This document shows positions 25,608 through 33,644 of a stretch of DNA of 64,000 nt, in pieces. Below the pieces are notes generated by a model. That model ran no database searches, had not been told where the DNA came from, and was given only the letters and a program-made list of their open reading frames with translations. Both the position numbers and the translations under genes were made by a program. The stretch spans positions 1,302,001 through 1,366,000 of the forward strand of contig NZ_JAMTCR010000002.1 of the NCBI RefSeq assembly GCF_024171945.1. The letters run 5' to 3'. This stretch comes from Actinokineospora globicatena. Lineage in GTDB: Bacteria; Actinomycetota; Actinomycetes; Mycobacteriales; Pseudonocardiaceae. Position 1 is the first letter of the stretch. Each line of letters begins with the position of its first letter.

Positions 25608-26159
25608 GTGGACCGTCTCCTGCTCGCGGCTTTCAGTTTTCCCGCAGTCATTTTCACGTTCCTCATCGTCGTGGTCGCCGGTTACTGGTTGTTGGTCGCG
25701 CTTGGAGTGTCCACAGTGGAGGCCGTCGGCGCCGCGGACCCGGAAGCCTTCGGCCTGGGGCGGGTTCCGCTCAGCGTGGCGCTGTCGATGGTGACGGTGC
25801 TCGCCTGGGGTGTGAGCATGCTCGGTGACGTGGTGCTCACCACCGCGGAACCGTCACCGCTGTTTCCCGGGGTGCTGATCCTGGTCGTCGCCCTTGCCGC
25901 CGCGCTAATCGGAACTCGATTCGCGATCCCGGTGCTGAACAAACTGCTGCCGGTTCGGCTCGACCTCGTGGGAACGGATTGCGTCGTGCGCACCGGGCGG
26001 GTCGACGGCAGTTTCGGTGCGGCCGAGGTGACCACCGTGGACGGTCGGACCGTTCTCGTCCAGGTGCGACAGTCCGGTGACCGACCACTGCGGACCGGTG
26101 CCAGGGCCCGCATCCAGGAGTACGACCGGCGCGGCGGCTTCTTCTGGATCACGGCGTAG
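25608..26159 (+). CDS. NfeD/YqiJ-like membrane protein with C-terminal OB-fold
   Basis: The protein has 183 residues and three likely membrane helices: LAAFSFPAVIFTFLIVVVAGYWLLVALG (about 5-32), VALSMVTVLAWGVSMLG (about 55-72) and GVLILVVALAAALIGTRFAI (about 88-107). A soluble beta-rich tail follows (GTDCVVRTGRVDGSFGAAEVTTVDGRTVLVQVR). This is the layout of NfeD/YqiJ proteins, which usually partner with SPFH/flotillin membrane-organising proteins. No flotillin gene is adjacent. GTG 25608 follows GCGAAGGGA. The call rests on topology and the tail pattern. Confidence 0.65.
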   Translation: MDRLLLAAFSFPAVIFTFLIVVVAGYWLLVALGVSTVEAVGAADPEAFGLGRVPLSVALSMVTVLAWGVSMLGDVVLTTAEPSPLFPGVLILVVALAAALIGTRFAIPVLNKLLPVRLDLVGTDCVVRTGRVDGSFGAAEVTTVDGRTVLVQVRQSGDRPLRTGARARIQEYDRRGGFFWITA

Positions 26160-26193
26160 GGCGGCTGTCGGTGGCCCGTGGTTGAGTCAGACC

Positions 26194-26934
26194 ATGGATC
26201 ACGCCACCTACCTGTCCCACGTGCGAGTGGAGAGCGCCCGGCTGCGCGCCGCCGCGGCGACCGCGCTGGACCGGCCCGTCCCCACCTGCCCCGGCTGGAC
26301 CGGCGCCGACCTGCTCAACCACGTCGCCGAGGTCTACCTGGAGAAGGCCCAGATCATGCGGCTGGGCGCCTACCCGCAGCCGTGGCCGCCGGACCTGACC
26401 GGCACGGACCCGCTGGCGAACTTCGACGCCGCCACCACCGACATCCTCGCCGAGCTCGCGGGCCGCGACCCGGCCGACCACTCGCTGACCTGGTACGACC
26501 CGGACCAGACGGTGGGCTTCTGGCACCGGCGGATGGCCCACGAGGCCGTCATCCACCGCATCGACGCGGAGGAGGCCGCGGGCGTCGAGTCCGCCCCGGT
26601 GCCCGACGACCTGGCCACCGACGGCATCGACGAGGTCCTGATCACCTTCCTCGCTTTCGCGTCCGCCGCCTATCCCGGAGGATTCGACGGTGCGTTGGAG
26701 AACCTCGACGGTCGAACTGTCCGCATCGAGGCGGGCGCGTCATCCTGGTACGTGACCCTCGCCCCCGCGATCACGGTCGCCCCAAGCGGCACCGCGGACG
26801 CCACCCTCCGCTCCACCCCCGACCAGCTGCTCCGCTGGCTCTGGCGCCGCCCCACCACCGGCGACATCACGGTCGAAGGCGACCAGACCCTCGTCGCGAC
26901 CCTTCACCACCTGCTCAAGTCCGCCACGCAGTAG
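26194..26934 (+). CDS. Maleylpyruvate isomerase-family mycothiol-dependent enzyme
   Basis: The protein has 246 residues. Its first 150 form a DinB-like four-helix bundle (ESARLRAAAATALDRPVPTCPGWTGADLLNHVAEVYLEKA; later WHRRMAHEAVIHRIDAEEAAG). The three metal-binding histidines are recognisable in LLNHV, FWHRRMAHE and AVIHRID. The C-terminal half matches the accessory domain found in actinobacterial mycothiol-dependent maleylpyruvate isomerases. Members use mycothiol for isomerisation or detoxification; the substrate here is unknown. ATG 26194 is chosen because an earlier in-frame ATG at 26077 lies within the preceding gene. Confidence 0.8.
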   Translation: MDHATYLSHVRVESARLRAAAATALDRPVPTCPGWTGADLLNHVAEVYLEKAQIMRLGAYPQPWPPDLTGTDPLANFDAATTDILAELAGRDPADHSLTWYDPDQTVGFWHRRMAHEAVIHRIDAEEAAGVESAPVPDDLATDGIDEVLITFLAFASAAYPGGFDGALENLDGRTVRIEAGASSWYVTLAPAITVAPSGTADATLRSTPDQLLRWLWRRPTTGDITVEGDQTLVATLHHLLKSATQ

Positions 26935-26944
26935 CCGCCCGACA

Positions 26945-28291
26945 TCACCGGGCGGCCAGGCGCACGGTGAACGCCGCCCCGCCTTCTGCCGCAGGCCCGG
27001 CCGTGATGGTGCCGCCCATCCTGGTGACCAGGCCGTGCACGAGGGCAAGGCCGATCCCGGTGCCCACGGGGCGGGTGGTCGCGTAGCGGGCGTTGAGCAG
27101 GCCGCGTTCGAAGGCGAGGTCGTACTCCTCCGGGGCCAGGCCTGGGCCGCCGTCGCGGACCTGCAGCACGGCGTGGTTGGCGTCGGCGGCCAGTGACAGC
27201 ACGATGGGGCGACCCGCGGGCGTGACCCGGAGGGCGTTCTCGGCGAGCCCGTCCACCACCTGCCGCAGCCGTCGGGGGTCGGTTGTGACCACGACCGGAC
27301 CGGTGGGGGACTCGATCGAGAACCGGACCCCGGCGGCGGCGCAGCGGGCCGACCACACCTGCGCGGACTCGGCGACCAGCGCGGTCAGGTCGACCGGCAC
27401 CAGGTCGAGCCGGAAGTCGTCGGCGCCGAGCCGGGCGAGGTCGAGCAGGTCGCTGACCAGGCGGTCGAGCCGGTCGGCCTCTTGTTCGATGGTGCGCCCG
27501 GCCGAGGTGACCTGGTCGCCGGTGACCACACCGTCGGCCAGCGACTCGGCGAAGCCCTTGACGGCGGTCAGCGGGGTGCGGAGTTCGTGCGAGACCGACA
27601 GCAGGAACTCCCGTTGCCGGGCCTCGCTTCGCTGCAACGCGTCGGACAACGAGTTCACCGCCTCGGCGACGTCGGCCACCTCGCGGGGACCCTGGACCGG
27701 CGCCCGCAGATCGCGGCGACCGTGGGTCATCGAGTAGGCCACGGCCGCGGTGCGGGTCAGGGGTCTGGATAGGAGCCTCGCCAGCACCAGTCCAGCGCCC
27801 GCCGCCACGAGCAGACCGACAGCGAGCGCGAAGGCGATGTTGCGGACCAGTTTGCGCCCCGCGGCCTTCGACGTCTCCGCCTCCCGCACCAACGCGATCG
27901 CCCCGCGAGCGTCGGCAGGCCGCAACTCGACCAACAACGTCCGCTCCCCCACCTCGACCGCCTTGTGCTCCGGCCCGGTCACGTCCAACAACCCAGCCTG
28001 CCGAGCCACCTTCTCCGCGGTCGCGTCCCCGGACACCACCACCCCGTTCGGCCGCGCCTGCACCACAGCCACCCCCTGGCCGTTGAGCACCTCCACCATC
28101 CGCCGCAACCCGATCCGGTTGTCCGCGAACTGACTGGCGAACACATCAGCCTGATCCGACAACGTCTGCTGCGTAACCTCCCGAGCCGTCACCAACACCA
28201 ACCGCGCCGAGATAACCCCACCGATCAGCGCCACCAACCCCGCCATAGCAACACTCAACGCGGTAACCCGAACCGCCAACGAGGCCCTCAT
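26945..28291 (-). CDS. Two-component sensor histidine kinase
   Basis: The protein has 448 residues, with a membrane helix at about 8-30 and an extracytoplasmic sensor to about 150. A second helix (NIAFALAVGLLVAAGAGLVLARLL) and HAMP domain follow. The phosphoacceptor H-box is FLLSVSHELRTPLTAVKGFAESL (histidine near residue 235). The ATP-binding domain carries NALRVTP and GPGLAPEE, with GTGIGLALVHGLV closing. It should phosphorylate the OmpR-type regulator encoded at 28782-29468. ATG 28291 follows AAGGAG. It is separated from the regulator gene by an unusual 490-base gap, although both are on the same strand. Confidence 0.9.
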   Translation of the reverse strand: MRASLAVRVTALSVAMAGLVALIGGVISARLVLVTAREVTQQTLSDQADVFASQFADNRIGLRRMVEVLNGQGVAVVQARPNGVVVSGDATAEKVARQAGLLDVTGPEHKAVEVGERTLLVELRPADARGAIALVREAETSKAAGRKLVRNIAFALAVGLLVAAGAGLVLARLLSRPLTRTAAVAYSMTHGRRDLRAPVQGPREVADVAEAVNSLSDALQRSEARQREFLLSVSHELRTPLTAVKGFAESLADGVVTGDQVTSAGRTIEQEADRLDRLVSDLLDLARLGADDFRLDLVPVDLTALVAESAQVWSARCAAAGVRFSIESPTGPVVVTTDPRRLRQVVDGLAENALRVTPAGRPIVLSLAADANHAVLQVRDGGPGLAPEEYDLAFERGLLNARYATTRPVGTGIGLALVHGLVTRMGGTITAGPAAEGGAAFTVRLAAR

Positions 28292-28781
28292 CCGCACTCC
28301 TTCACTGACCCCCTCACTCACCCCTCGCACCCAACCACCCCCCGCCGTTCCCGCCAGCCCACATCACCACCGCCCCACCGTTCCCGACAGCCCACGCCGT
28401 CACTGCTCTGCCCCGTCTCCACCAGCCCGCCTCACCACACTCGCCACTGCCCCGGCGAGACCCGCGGCACCACTCGTGACACCAGTTGTGCTTGACGCCG
28501 ACGGCAGCAAGGCAGGTCCCGAGTGTGGACCGTGTGCCGAGTGCTGGGAGGCGGGCTGGGATGGCGAGGTGAGGTTGGGGGCCATCTGTGGGTGGGGCTG
28601 AGTCTTGGCCGATTGGGTGCGGATTGGTGCTGGCTGGGCGCAGTGATGCTGGTGCTGGGTTGGTTGGATCGGCTGAGCGTGGTTGGGACCAGGTCGGCTG
28701 GGTGGTGCCGACTGGGGTGGGGTAATCGGCCAAAGCCAAGGCCAAGGCCAAGGCCAAGCAGGGCAGGGCCAAGGGCCGGAC
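28292..28781. other. 490-base gap between response regulator and kinase, low complexity
   Basis: I find no convincing gene. Open frames on both strands are low-complexity (Pro/Ser/Thr-rich on minus, Trp/Gly/Arg-rich on plus) with no family features. Notable content is a hexanucleotide array at 28729-28758 and a short repeated CCGTTCCCG-x-CAGCCCAC phrase near 28345 and 28380. Confidence 0.55.
28729..28758 (+). repeat. Hexanucleotide tandem repeat (five GCCAAG/A units)
   Basis: Five consecutive six-base units: GCCAAA followed by four copies of GCCAAG. The array lies in the non-coding gap about 25 bases beyond the response regulator stop. Such arrays can vary in copy number by slippage. Confidence 0.85.
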
Positions 28782-29468
28782 TCAGGTGGGGTCTGCGGCG
28801 TAGCCGATGCCTCGGACTGTGCGGATGGGGTTGGTGGGGCCTAGTTTGGCGCGGAGTTGGGCTATGTGGACGTCGACGGTGCGGGTGCCTGCGGCGGCGG
28901 TGTAGCCCCAGACCGCGCTGAGGAGTTGGGCGCGGTCGAAGACCTGGCCGGGGCGGCGCATCAGGTGGGCGAGCAGGTCGAACTCCGTGGTGGTCACCGG
29001 TACCTCCACGTCGTCGGTCCACACGCGGCGTTGGCCGAGGTCGAGTCGGGTGCCGCCCGCGCGCAGGACCTCGCCGACCACCGGGCCGCTCGCGCGGCGC
29101 AGGACCGTGCGGACCCTGGTGACGAGTTCGCGCGGGCTGAACGGCTTGGTGATGTAGTCGTCGGCGCCGAGTTCGAGGCCGAGGACGCGGTCCACCTCGT
29201 CGTCGCGGGCGGTGACGAACAGCACCGGGGTCCAGTCGTCGGCGGCCCGCATCCGGCGGCACACCTCGATCCCGTCCACCCCGGGCAGCCCGATGTCGAG
29301 CACCACCGCGACCGGCTTGAGCCGCTGGGTGGCCGCGATCGCGGCGAGGCCGTCGGTCTCGACGTGCACGCCGAAGCCGTCCCGGCGCAGGTAGAGGGTG
29401 ACCAGGTCGGCGATGGCCGGGTCGTCCTCGACGACGAGCACCAGCCCGCGCCCGGGATCGGCTGTCAT
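28782..29468 (-). CDS. OmpR-family response regulator
   Basis: The protein has 228 residues. The receiver domain (1-120) carries VVEDDPAIADL with the acidic pair, phospho-acceptor aspartate in VVLDIGLPGVDG (near residue 58), VTARDDE and the lysine in YITKPFSPREL. The winged helix (about 130-228) ends VDVHIAQLRAKLGPTNPIRTVRGIGYA. It is the cognate partner of the kinase at 26945-28291 and would act as a phosphorylation-dependent transcription factor. ATG 29468 is the natural start. Upstream on the same strand, after a 12-base gap, is a small lipoprotein gene that may belong to the same operon and stimulus. Confidence 0.95.
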   Translation of the reverse strand: MTADPGRGLVLVVEDDPAIADLVTLYLRRDGFGVHVETDGLAAIAATQRLKPVAVVLDIGLPGVDGIEVCRRMRAADDWTPVLFVTARDDEVDRVLGLELGADDYITKPFSPRELVTRVRTVLRRASGPVVGEVLRAGGTRLDLGQRRVWTDDVEVPVTTTEFDLLAHLMRRPGQVFDRAQLLSAVWGYTAAAGTRTVDVHIAQLRAKLGPTNPIRTVRGIGYAADPT

Positions 29469-29480
29469 GCGCGCACCGTA

Positions 29481-29642
29481 CTAGTCGCCCGCCAGTTCCG
29501 ACTCGACATTGTCCAGTCTGGACTCGATGCCGCCCAGGTCCTGCTCGACCGACCCGGTGCCGCCGGGCGCGGGTGTGCTCCCGGTGTCCTGGCACGCCAC
29601 GCAGCCCAGCAACATCGCGGCGGCAACGACGGCGCGGCGCAT
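29481..29642 (-). CDS. Small lipoprotein, 53 residues
   Basis: The start MRRAVVAAAMLLGC gives a positively charged tip, a hydrophobic core and the lipobox LLGC, with a second cysteine shortly after (VAC). The mature part is short, and its last 20 residues (LGGIESRLDNVESELAG) form a likely short coiled coil. It overlaps the upstream gene's stop by one base (TGATG), implying coupling. The gene is too small to assign. Its place between a secreted protein and a two-component system suggests a surface role. Confidence 0.65.
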   Translation of the reverse strand: MRRAVVAAAMLLGCVACQDTGSTPAPGGTGSVEQDLGGIESRLDNVESELAGD

Positions 29643-30025
29643 CACTTGGACCCGCAGTACTTGCCCTTGAACTCCTCGGCCCGCTGCTTGGCCTTGGTTA
29701 ACTGGTCCACCCGACCCGCGCGCCGGTCGGCCTTCTCGCGCAGCAGGGTCGCGGAGGTCCCCCGGCCCGCCGCCTGCTCCTTGTCCGCCCGCGCCCGCAG
29801 CCACGCGGCCGACCCCTTGACCTCGGCGCCCCCGTTGATCCGCTCGACCAGCCTGCCCACCCGCTGCTCGATGCGCGGGATCCGCTTCTGGCAGATCGCG
29901 GTGACCTGCTCCGGGCTCAGCGTGATGGTGACCGGCGTGCTCGGCTGCGCGGCGGCGACTCCCGCCCCGGTGAGTCCGGTGCCGATGGTGATCGCCGCGA
30001 TGATGACGGCTGACCTGGCTCGCAT
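29642..30025 (-). CDS. Secreted hypothetical protein, 127 residues
   Basis: The product starts with a clear signal peptide (MRARSAVIIAAITIGTGLTG, cleavage near AGVAAAQP at about 28). The mature region is mostly charged helix (IPRIEQRVGRLVERING, ARADKEQAAGRGTSATLLREKADRRAGRVDQLTKAKQRAEEFK) and ends with one cysteine (KYCGSK). Another cysteine (TAICQKR) may pair with it. A GGGAGG ribosome site lies six bases before the ATG. I recognise no family. It is coupled to the small lipoprotein gene and lies upstream of the response regulator and kinase, so the four may be co-expressed. Confidence 0.75.
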   Translation of the reverse strand: MRARSAVIIAAITIGTGLTGAGVAAAQPSTPVTITLSPEQVTAICQKRIPRIEQRVGRLVERINGGAEVKGSAAWLRARADKEQAAGRGTSATLLREKADRRAGRVDQLTKAKQRAEEFKGKYCGSK

Positions 30026-30154
30026 GGTGGTTCCTCCCTTGTGGTGACGAGGTCCAGGTTGCCGGGCGCTGGTTAAGGCCGTTGCCGGTGTGAGGTTCGG
30101 GTTGTGTAAGGACGGGCGTTGACGTCGATGTGAAGAAGCTTCAATACTGACCCG

Positions 30155-31435
30155 ATGTCCTCCCGGTGGCCGGTCGTCGCCGCGTTCGCCGCCCTCGGGG
30201 TGGCCACGCAGGTGAGCTGGCTGACCTACGCCGCCACCACCACGGCCGCCGCCCGCCACTTCGGGGTGTCCGACCAGGCCGTCGGCTGGCTGGCGAACCT
30301 CTTCCCGCTGCTGTTCGTGGCCCTCGCCGTCCCGACCGGGATCGCCCTCGACCGCGCCCTGCGCCCCACCCTGGCCGTCGGCGCGCTGCTCATCGCTGCG
30401 GGCGCGGCGCTGCGGGTCGCCGAGGACGCCTACTGGGCCGCGCTGGTCGGGCAGACCCTGGCCGCCGTCGCCCAGCCGATCCTCGCCAACGCCATCACCC
30501 GGGTCGCCGCCGCCTACCTCGCCCCCGCGGACCGGCCACTCGGGATCGCGATCGGCGCGGGCGCCACCTACCTCGGCATGATCACCGCGATCGGCATCGG
30601 CACCGCCATCCCGGACGACATCCCCACCGTGGTCGCGATCGGTGCCGCCATCTCGATCGCCGCCGCCGTGGCCGGACTGCTCGCCCTGAGAGTGCCCCCG
30701 CCGCGACAACCCGAGTCCGAAGTGTCCCCGCTGAAGGTCTGGCGGGACCCGGGCGTGCCGGTGCTGGCCACCATCGTGTTCCTCGGCATGGGCATCTTCG
30801 TCGCGCTGGCGACCTGGTTGGAGCCGCTGCTGGCCCCGGCGGGCATCACCGCCGACACCTCCGGCCTGCTGTTGCTGGTCATGCTCGTCGCGGGCGTGGC
30901 CGGGTGCGTCCTCGTGCCACCGTTCGCCGCGCGCAAGGCACTCGAACCGAAGGCGCTGCAACTGACCGGTGTGGTCACGGCCCTGGCGTGCCTGCTGCTC
31001 GGGTTCCTCCCGATGGCCACCGGCGTCGCGGCGAGCGTGCCACTCGGGTTCCTGCTGCTGTCCGCGCTCCCGGTCGCCCTGGCGATGGTCGAGCGCGACG
31101 ACCCGGGCAAGGCGGGCCCGATCACCTCGCTCATCTGGATGACGGGCAACGCGGGCGGGGTGGTCGTCTCGCTCGCCGTCGGCTTCCTGCTCGACACGCC
31201 CGGTCTGGCCTTCACCCTGCTTGCCGCCCTCGGTGTCGGGTCGGCCTGGTTGGCCGGGGAACTAGAGCATGACGAAGATGAGGTAGCCGGTCCCGAGAGC
31301 CATCACGAGCTGGCACGTGGCGGCGACGCGGCCATCGGCGAGCACACCGGTGCCCCCACCGCGAACGACGGCCGGTCCCAACCGGACGGCCTGGACGGCG
31401 AAGAACGCTACGAACGCCCAACCGAGCGCGGGTAG
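30155..31435 (+). CDS. MFS transporter (CynX/NimT-like)
   Basis: This 426-residue protein has about twelve hydrophobic segments covering residues 1-370 (VAAFAALGVATQVSWLTYAA, then LFPLLFVALAVPTGIALDRA with a motif-A-like loop). It resembles the cyanate/nitroimidazole transporter group of the major facilitator superfamily. Past GSAWLAGE (about residue 369) the frame continues for 57 hydrophilic residues that lie antisense to the neighbouring membrane-protein gene. That tail is probably a run-on after loss of an original stop, since a TAG sits one frame away at 31263. The substrate is unknown. A short inverted repeat TGAAG-AAG-CTTCA lies 12 bases before the ATG. Confidence 0.8.
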   Translation: MSSRWPVVAAFAALGVATQVSWLTYAATTTAAARHFGVSDQAVGWLANLFPLLFVALAVPTGIALDRALRPTLAVGALLIAAGAALRVAEDAYWAALVGQTLAAVAQPILANAITRVAAAYLAPADRPLGIAIGAGATYLGMITAIGIGTAIPDDIPTVVAIGAAISIAAAVAGLLALRVPPPRQPESEVSPLKVWRDPGVPVLATIVFLGMGIFVALATWLEPLLAPAGITADTSGLLLLVMLVAGVAGCVLVPPFAARKALEPKALQLTGVVTALACLLLGFLPMATGVAASVPLGFLLLSALPVALAMVERDDPGKAGPITSLIWMTGNAGGVVVSLAVGFLLDTPGLAFTLLAALGVGSAWLAGELEHDEDEVAGPESHHELARGGDAAIGEHTGAPTANDGRSQPDGLDGEERYERPTERG

Positions 31436-31849
31436 CGCCGCCGCGCCGGTGTGCGGCCCGGTCCACGCCGAGGACATCGAGTGCGCTGTGTGGGGGACCG
31501 CCAAGAGCATGTAGAGCATGCCGAGCCCGGCGACGGCGTGCTGCCAGTCATGTCCGTGCCAGCTGACCGGGGCACGACGACCACGCAGCAGGGTCGAACC
31601 GAGGAACCAGGCGGTCACCAGGGTGAACAGCGCCTGCCACCCGGCGGCGGGCAACGGGCCGCCGACCGGGGAGCACATCACCGCCATGCCCAGCGCCATG
31701 GTGGTGTGTGCGGTGTCCACCGCCCGGTGGCAGCCGGTGTAACCGGGCGCGGGCAGGCGCGCGGCGGCGACGAGCCGGGCAACGCCGTACCCGGCGATCG
31801 CGAGGAACGCCGTGGTGAGCACCCATCCGAGCCATACCGGGTCTGCCAC
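31262..31849 (-). CDS. DUF5134-like multi-pass membrane protein
   Basis: The protein has 195 residues with about five membrane helices (VWLGWVLTTAFLAIAGYGVARLV, LFTLVTAWFLGSTLL, AVAGLGMLYMLLAVPH, ALGWAFVAFFAVQAVRL, CQLVMALGTGYLIFVML). Histidine-rich loops (HRAVDTAHTTMALGMAVM, HGHDWQHAVAGL) could bind metal. This pattern matches the actinobacterial DUF5134 family, whose function is unknown. Its last 174 bases lie antisense to the 3' end of the MFS gene. The small Cys-rich protein gene at 31870-32097 is directly upstream on the same strand, 20 bases away, so the two are probably an operon. Confidence 0.7.
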   Translation of the reverse strand: MADPVWLGWVLTTAFLAIAGYGVARLVAAARLPAPGYTGCHRAVDTAHTTMALGMAVMCSPVGGPLPAAGWQALFTLVTAWFLGSTLLRGRRAPVSWHGHDWQHAVAGLGMLYMLLAVPHTAHSMSSAWTGPHTGAAALPALGWAFVAFFAVQAVRLGPAVVRGGGTGVLADGRVAATCQLVMALGTGYLIFVML

Positions 31850-31869
31850 AGTCCCCTGCTACCTGCCGC

Positions 31870-32097
31870 TCACCTGCCAGCCACCAGCACCTGGTCGACG
31901 ACCCCGTTCTTCACGTCGTCGACCAGGTCGCTGAGCTGGCCGAGGCTCATCTGGATCCGCTGCCCGAAGTCGTCGGTGATCACCACGCGGCGCTCGTCCG
32001 GCGCGTCCGGGTCGATCCACAGTTCGGGACAGCCGCAGTTGCACTGCCCGCAGAACGTCGCGATGTGCTTCATGCCGTGCTCAGTGTTCCCGTTCAT
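31870..32097 (-). CDS. Small cysteine-rich protein, 75 residues
   Basis: The N-terminal half contains a compact cysteine cluster (ATFCGQCNCGCPELWIDPD), likely a metal site. It is followed by RRVVITDDFGQRIQMSLGQLSDLVDDVKNG. Similar small proteins are common in actinomycetes, but I cannot name a function. ATG 32097 is chosen; GTG 32106 or the ATG at 32073 are possible. It lies 20 bases upstream of the DUF5134-like gene. A redox or metal-sensing role is only a guess from the cysteines. Confidence 0.65.
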   Translation of the reverse strand: MNGNTEHGMKHIATFCGQCNCGCPELWIDPDAPDERRVVITDDFGQRIQMSLGQLSDLVDDVKNGVVDQVLVAGR

Positions 32098-32321
32098 GCA
32101 AGTCACGGTCCCACCAGGGCCGACGGCGATCCAGACAGCAACCGAGCGACTACCGCGCGCACAAGTGGGACCCAGCGGTGACCGGCTGTGTCCACCGCGT
32201 GATCACGACCTGGTCGCCGAGATCGCCGACTTGGTGGCTCGGGGCATACCGCTGCACTAAGTTCGAGTCGACCGGGCAGCGGAGGGGAAGGCGGCGGGGA
32301 CGTGCGGTTGGGTGTGACCCC

Positions 32322-33644
32322 GTGGTGACGGCCGCGCCGCAGCGGCCGCCAGGTCCGTCGGCCATCGGGCGGGTGACCCGCTCGGCGGCCACCACCCCGG
32401 GGCGGCTGTCGCTGGTGGCGGTCCTGCTGCTGGTGCTCACCGCGGTGACCGGGATCGTGACGGCGCTGACCGCGCAGGCCAAGCGCGACACCCTCGACGA
32501 CCTGGTCGCGCACCGGGAGCCGCTGGCGACCGCGGCGCAGCAGATCTTCCGCTCGCTGTCCGACGCCGACGCGACGGCGGCGAGCGCGTTCCTCTCCGGC
32601 GGTGTCGAGCCCGCGGCGCTGCGCACCCGCTACGAGTTCGACATCTCGCAGGCCGGTACCGCGCTGGGCAAGGCGTCCGCCGACGTCGGCGGTGATCTGA
32701 TGGCCGCCGAGCAGGTCGAGATCCTGTCCCAGCAGCTGCCCGTCTACGCGGGACTGGTGGAGACCGCGCGGGCCAACAACCGGCAGGGCTTCCCGGCAGG
32801 CGCGGCGTACCTGCGCGAGGCGTCGGGGCTGATGCGCTCCAAGCTCCTGCCCGCGGCCGAGCAGCTCTACGAGATCAACTACGACCGGCTCCAGGCCGAG
32901 CAGGAGTCCGCGCGGTCGGTGCCCTTCGCGCCGATCGCACTGGTGGTCGTGCTGCTGCTGGCCCTGGTGGTCACCCAGCGGTACCTGACCCGCAAGACCA
33001 ACCGGCTGCTCAACATCGGCCTGGTCGCGGCCACCGCCTCGGTCGCGCTGACGATGATCTGGGGCACCGTGGCGATGGTGGTGCTCTCCAGCCACGTCGG
33101 CGACGCCGAGCGCGGTGGCGCCCAGCAGGTCGACGTCCTGGTGCAGGCCAGGATCAACTCGCTCAAGTGCCGCGCGGACGAGACGCTGACCCTGGTGGCC
33201 CGCGGCGACGGCCCCGGCTACGAACAGGAGTGGCAGCAGTTGGCCGCCACCATCACCGGCGACGGGCAGGGCAACCTGTTGCGCCAGGCCAAGGACCTCG
33301 CCTCCAGCGACGCGATGGCGGGCGAGGTGCAGCTCGCAGTGCAGAACGCCCAGGCGTGGGCCGACGCGCACCGCAAGATCCGCGAGCTCGACGACGGCGG
33401 CCAGTACGAGGAAGCCGTCAAGGTCGCCATCGGTGACGCCCCCGACAGCGCGGCCGCCGCGTTCGGCAAGCTCGACAAGAACCTGATCACCGCGCTCAAC
33501 GCCGGGCGCGAGGAGTTCTTCACCCAGACCACGCGCGCGGGCAACGCGCTCACCGGCCTGGTGCCCGGTATCGCCGTCCTCGCGATCGTCGCGGCGGCCG
33601 GGATCACCTTCGGCATCCGCGAGCGGCTGCGGGAGTACCGATGA
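32322..33644 (+). CDS. glnX: GlnX-like transmembrane protein of the GlnX-GlnH-PknG signalling system
   Basis: This protein of about 440 residues has membrane helices near residues 28-50 (LSLVAVLLLVLTAVTGIVTAL), 205-225, 240-265 and 415-435. Two large extracytoplasmic helical regions lie between them. This matches GlnX of mycobacteria and corynebacteria, which relays ligand binding by GlnH to the kinase PknG. The assignment rests mainly on gene order: the next genes encode a GlnH-like lipoprotein and PknG, overlapping or close. The start is uncertain; GTG 32322 and 32325 are adjacent candidates without an ideal ribosome site. Confidence 0.85.
   Translation: MVTAAPQRPPGPSAIGRVTRSAATTPGRLSLVAVLLLVLTAVTGIVTALTAQAKRDTLDDLVAHREPLATAAQQIFRSLSDADATAASAFLSGGVEPAALRTRYEFDISQAGTALGKASADVGGDLMAAEQVEILSQQLPVYAGLVETARANNRQGFPAGAAYLREASGLMRSKLLPAAEQLYEINYDRLQAEQESARSVPFAPIALVVVLLLALVVTQRYLTRKTNRLLNIGLVAATASVALTMIWGTVAMVVLSSHVGDAERGGAQQVDVLVQARINSLKCRADETLTLVARGDGPGYEQEWQQLAATITGDGQGNLLRQAKDLASSDAMAGEVQLAVQNAQAWADAHRKIRELDDGGQYEEAVKVAIGDAPDSAAAAFGKLDKNLITALNAGREEFFTQTTRAGNALTGLVPGIAVLAIVAAAGITFGIRERLREYR

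Noticed and set aside
28314..28921. Open frames on both strands in the gap between kinase and regulator
   Set aside because: Composition is repetitive (Ala-Leu and Arg-Pro from the hexanucleotide array; Trp-Gly-rich), with no conserved pattern or ribosome site.
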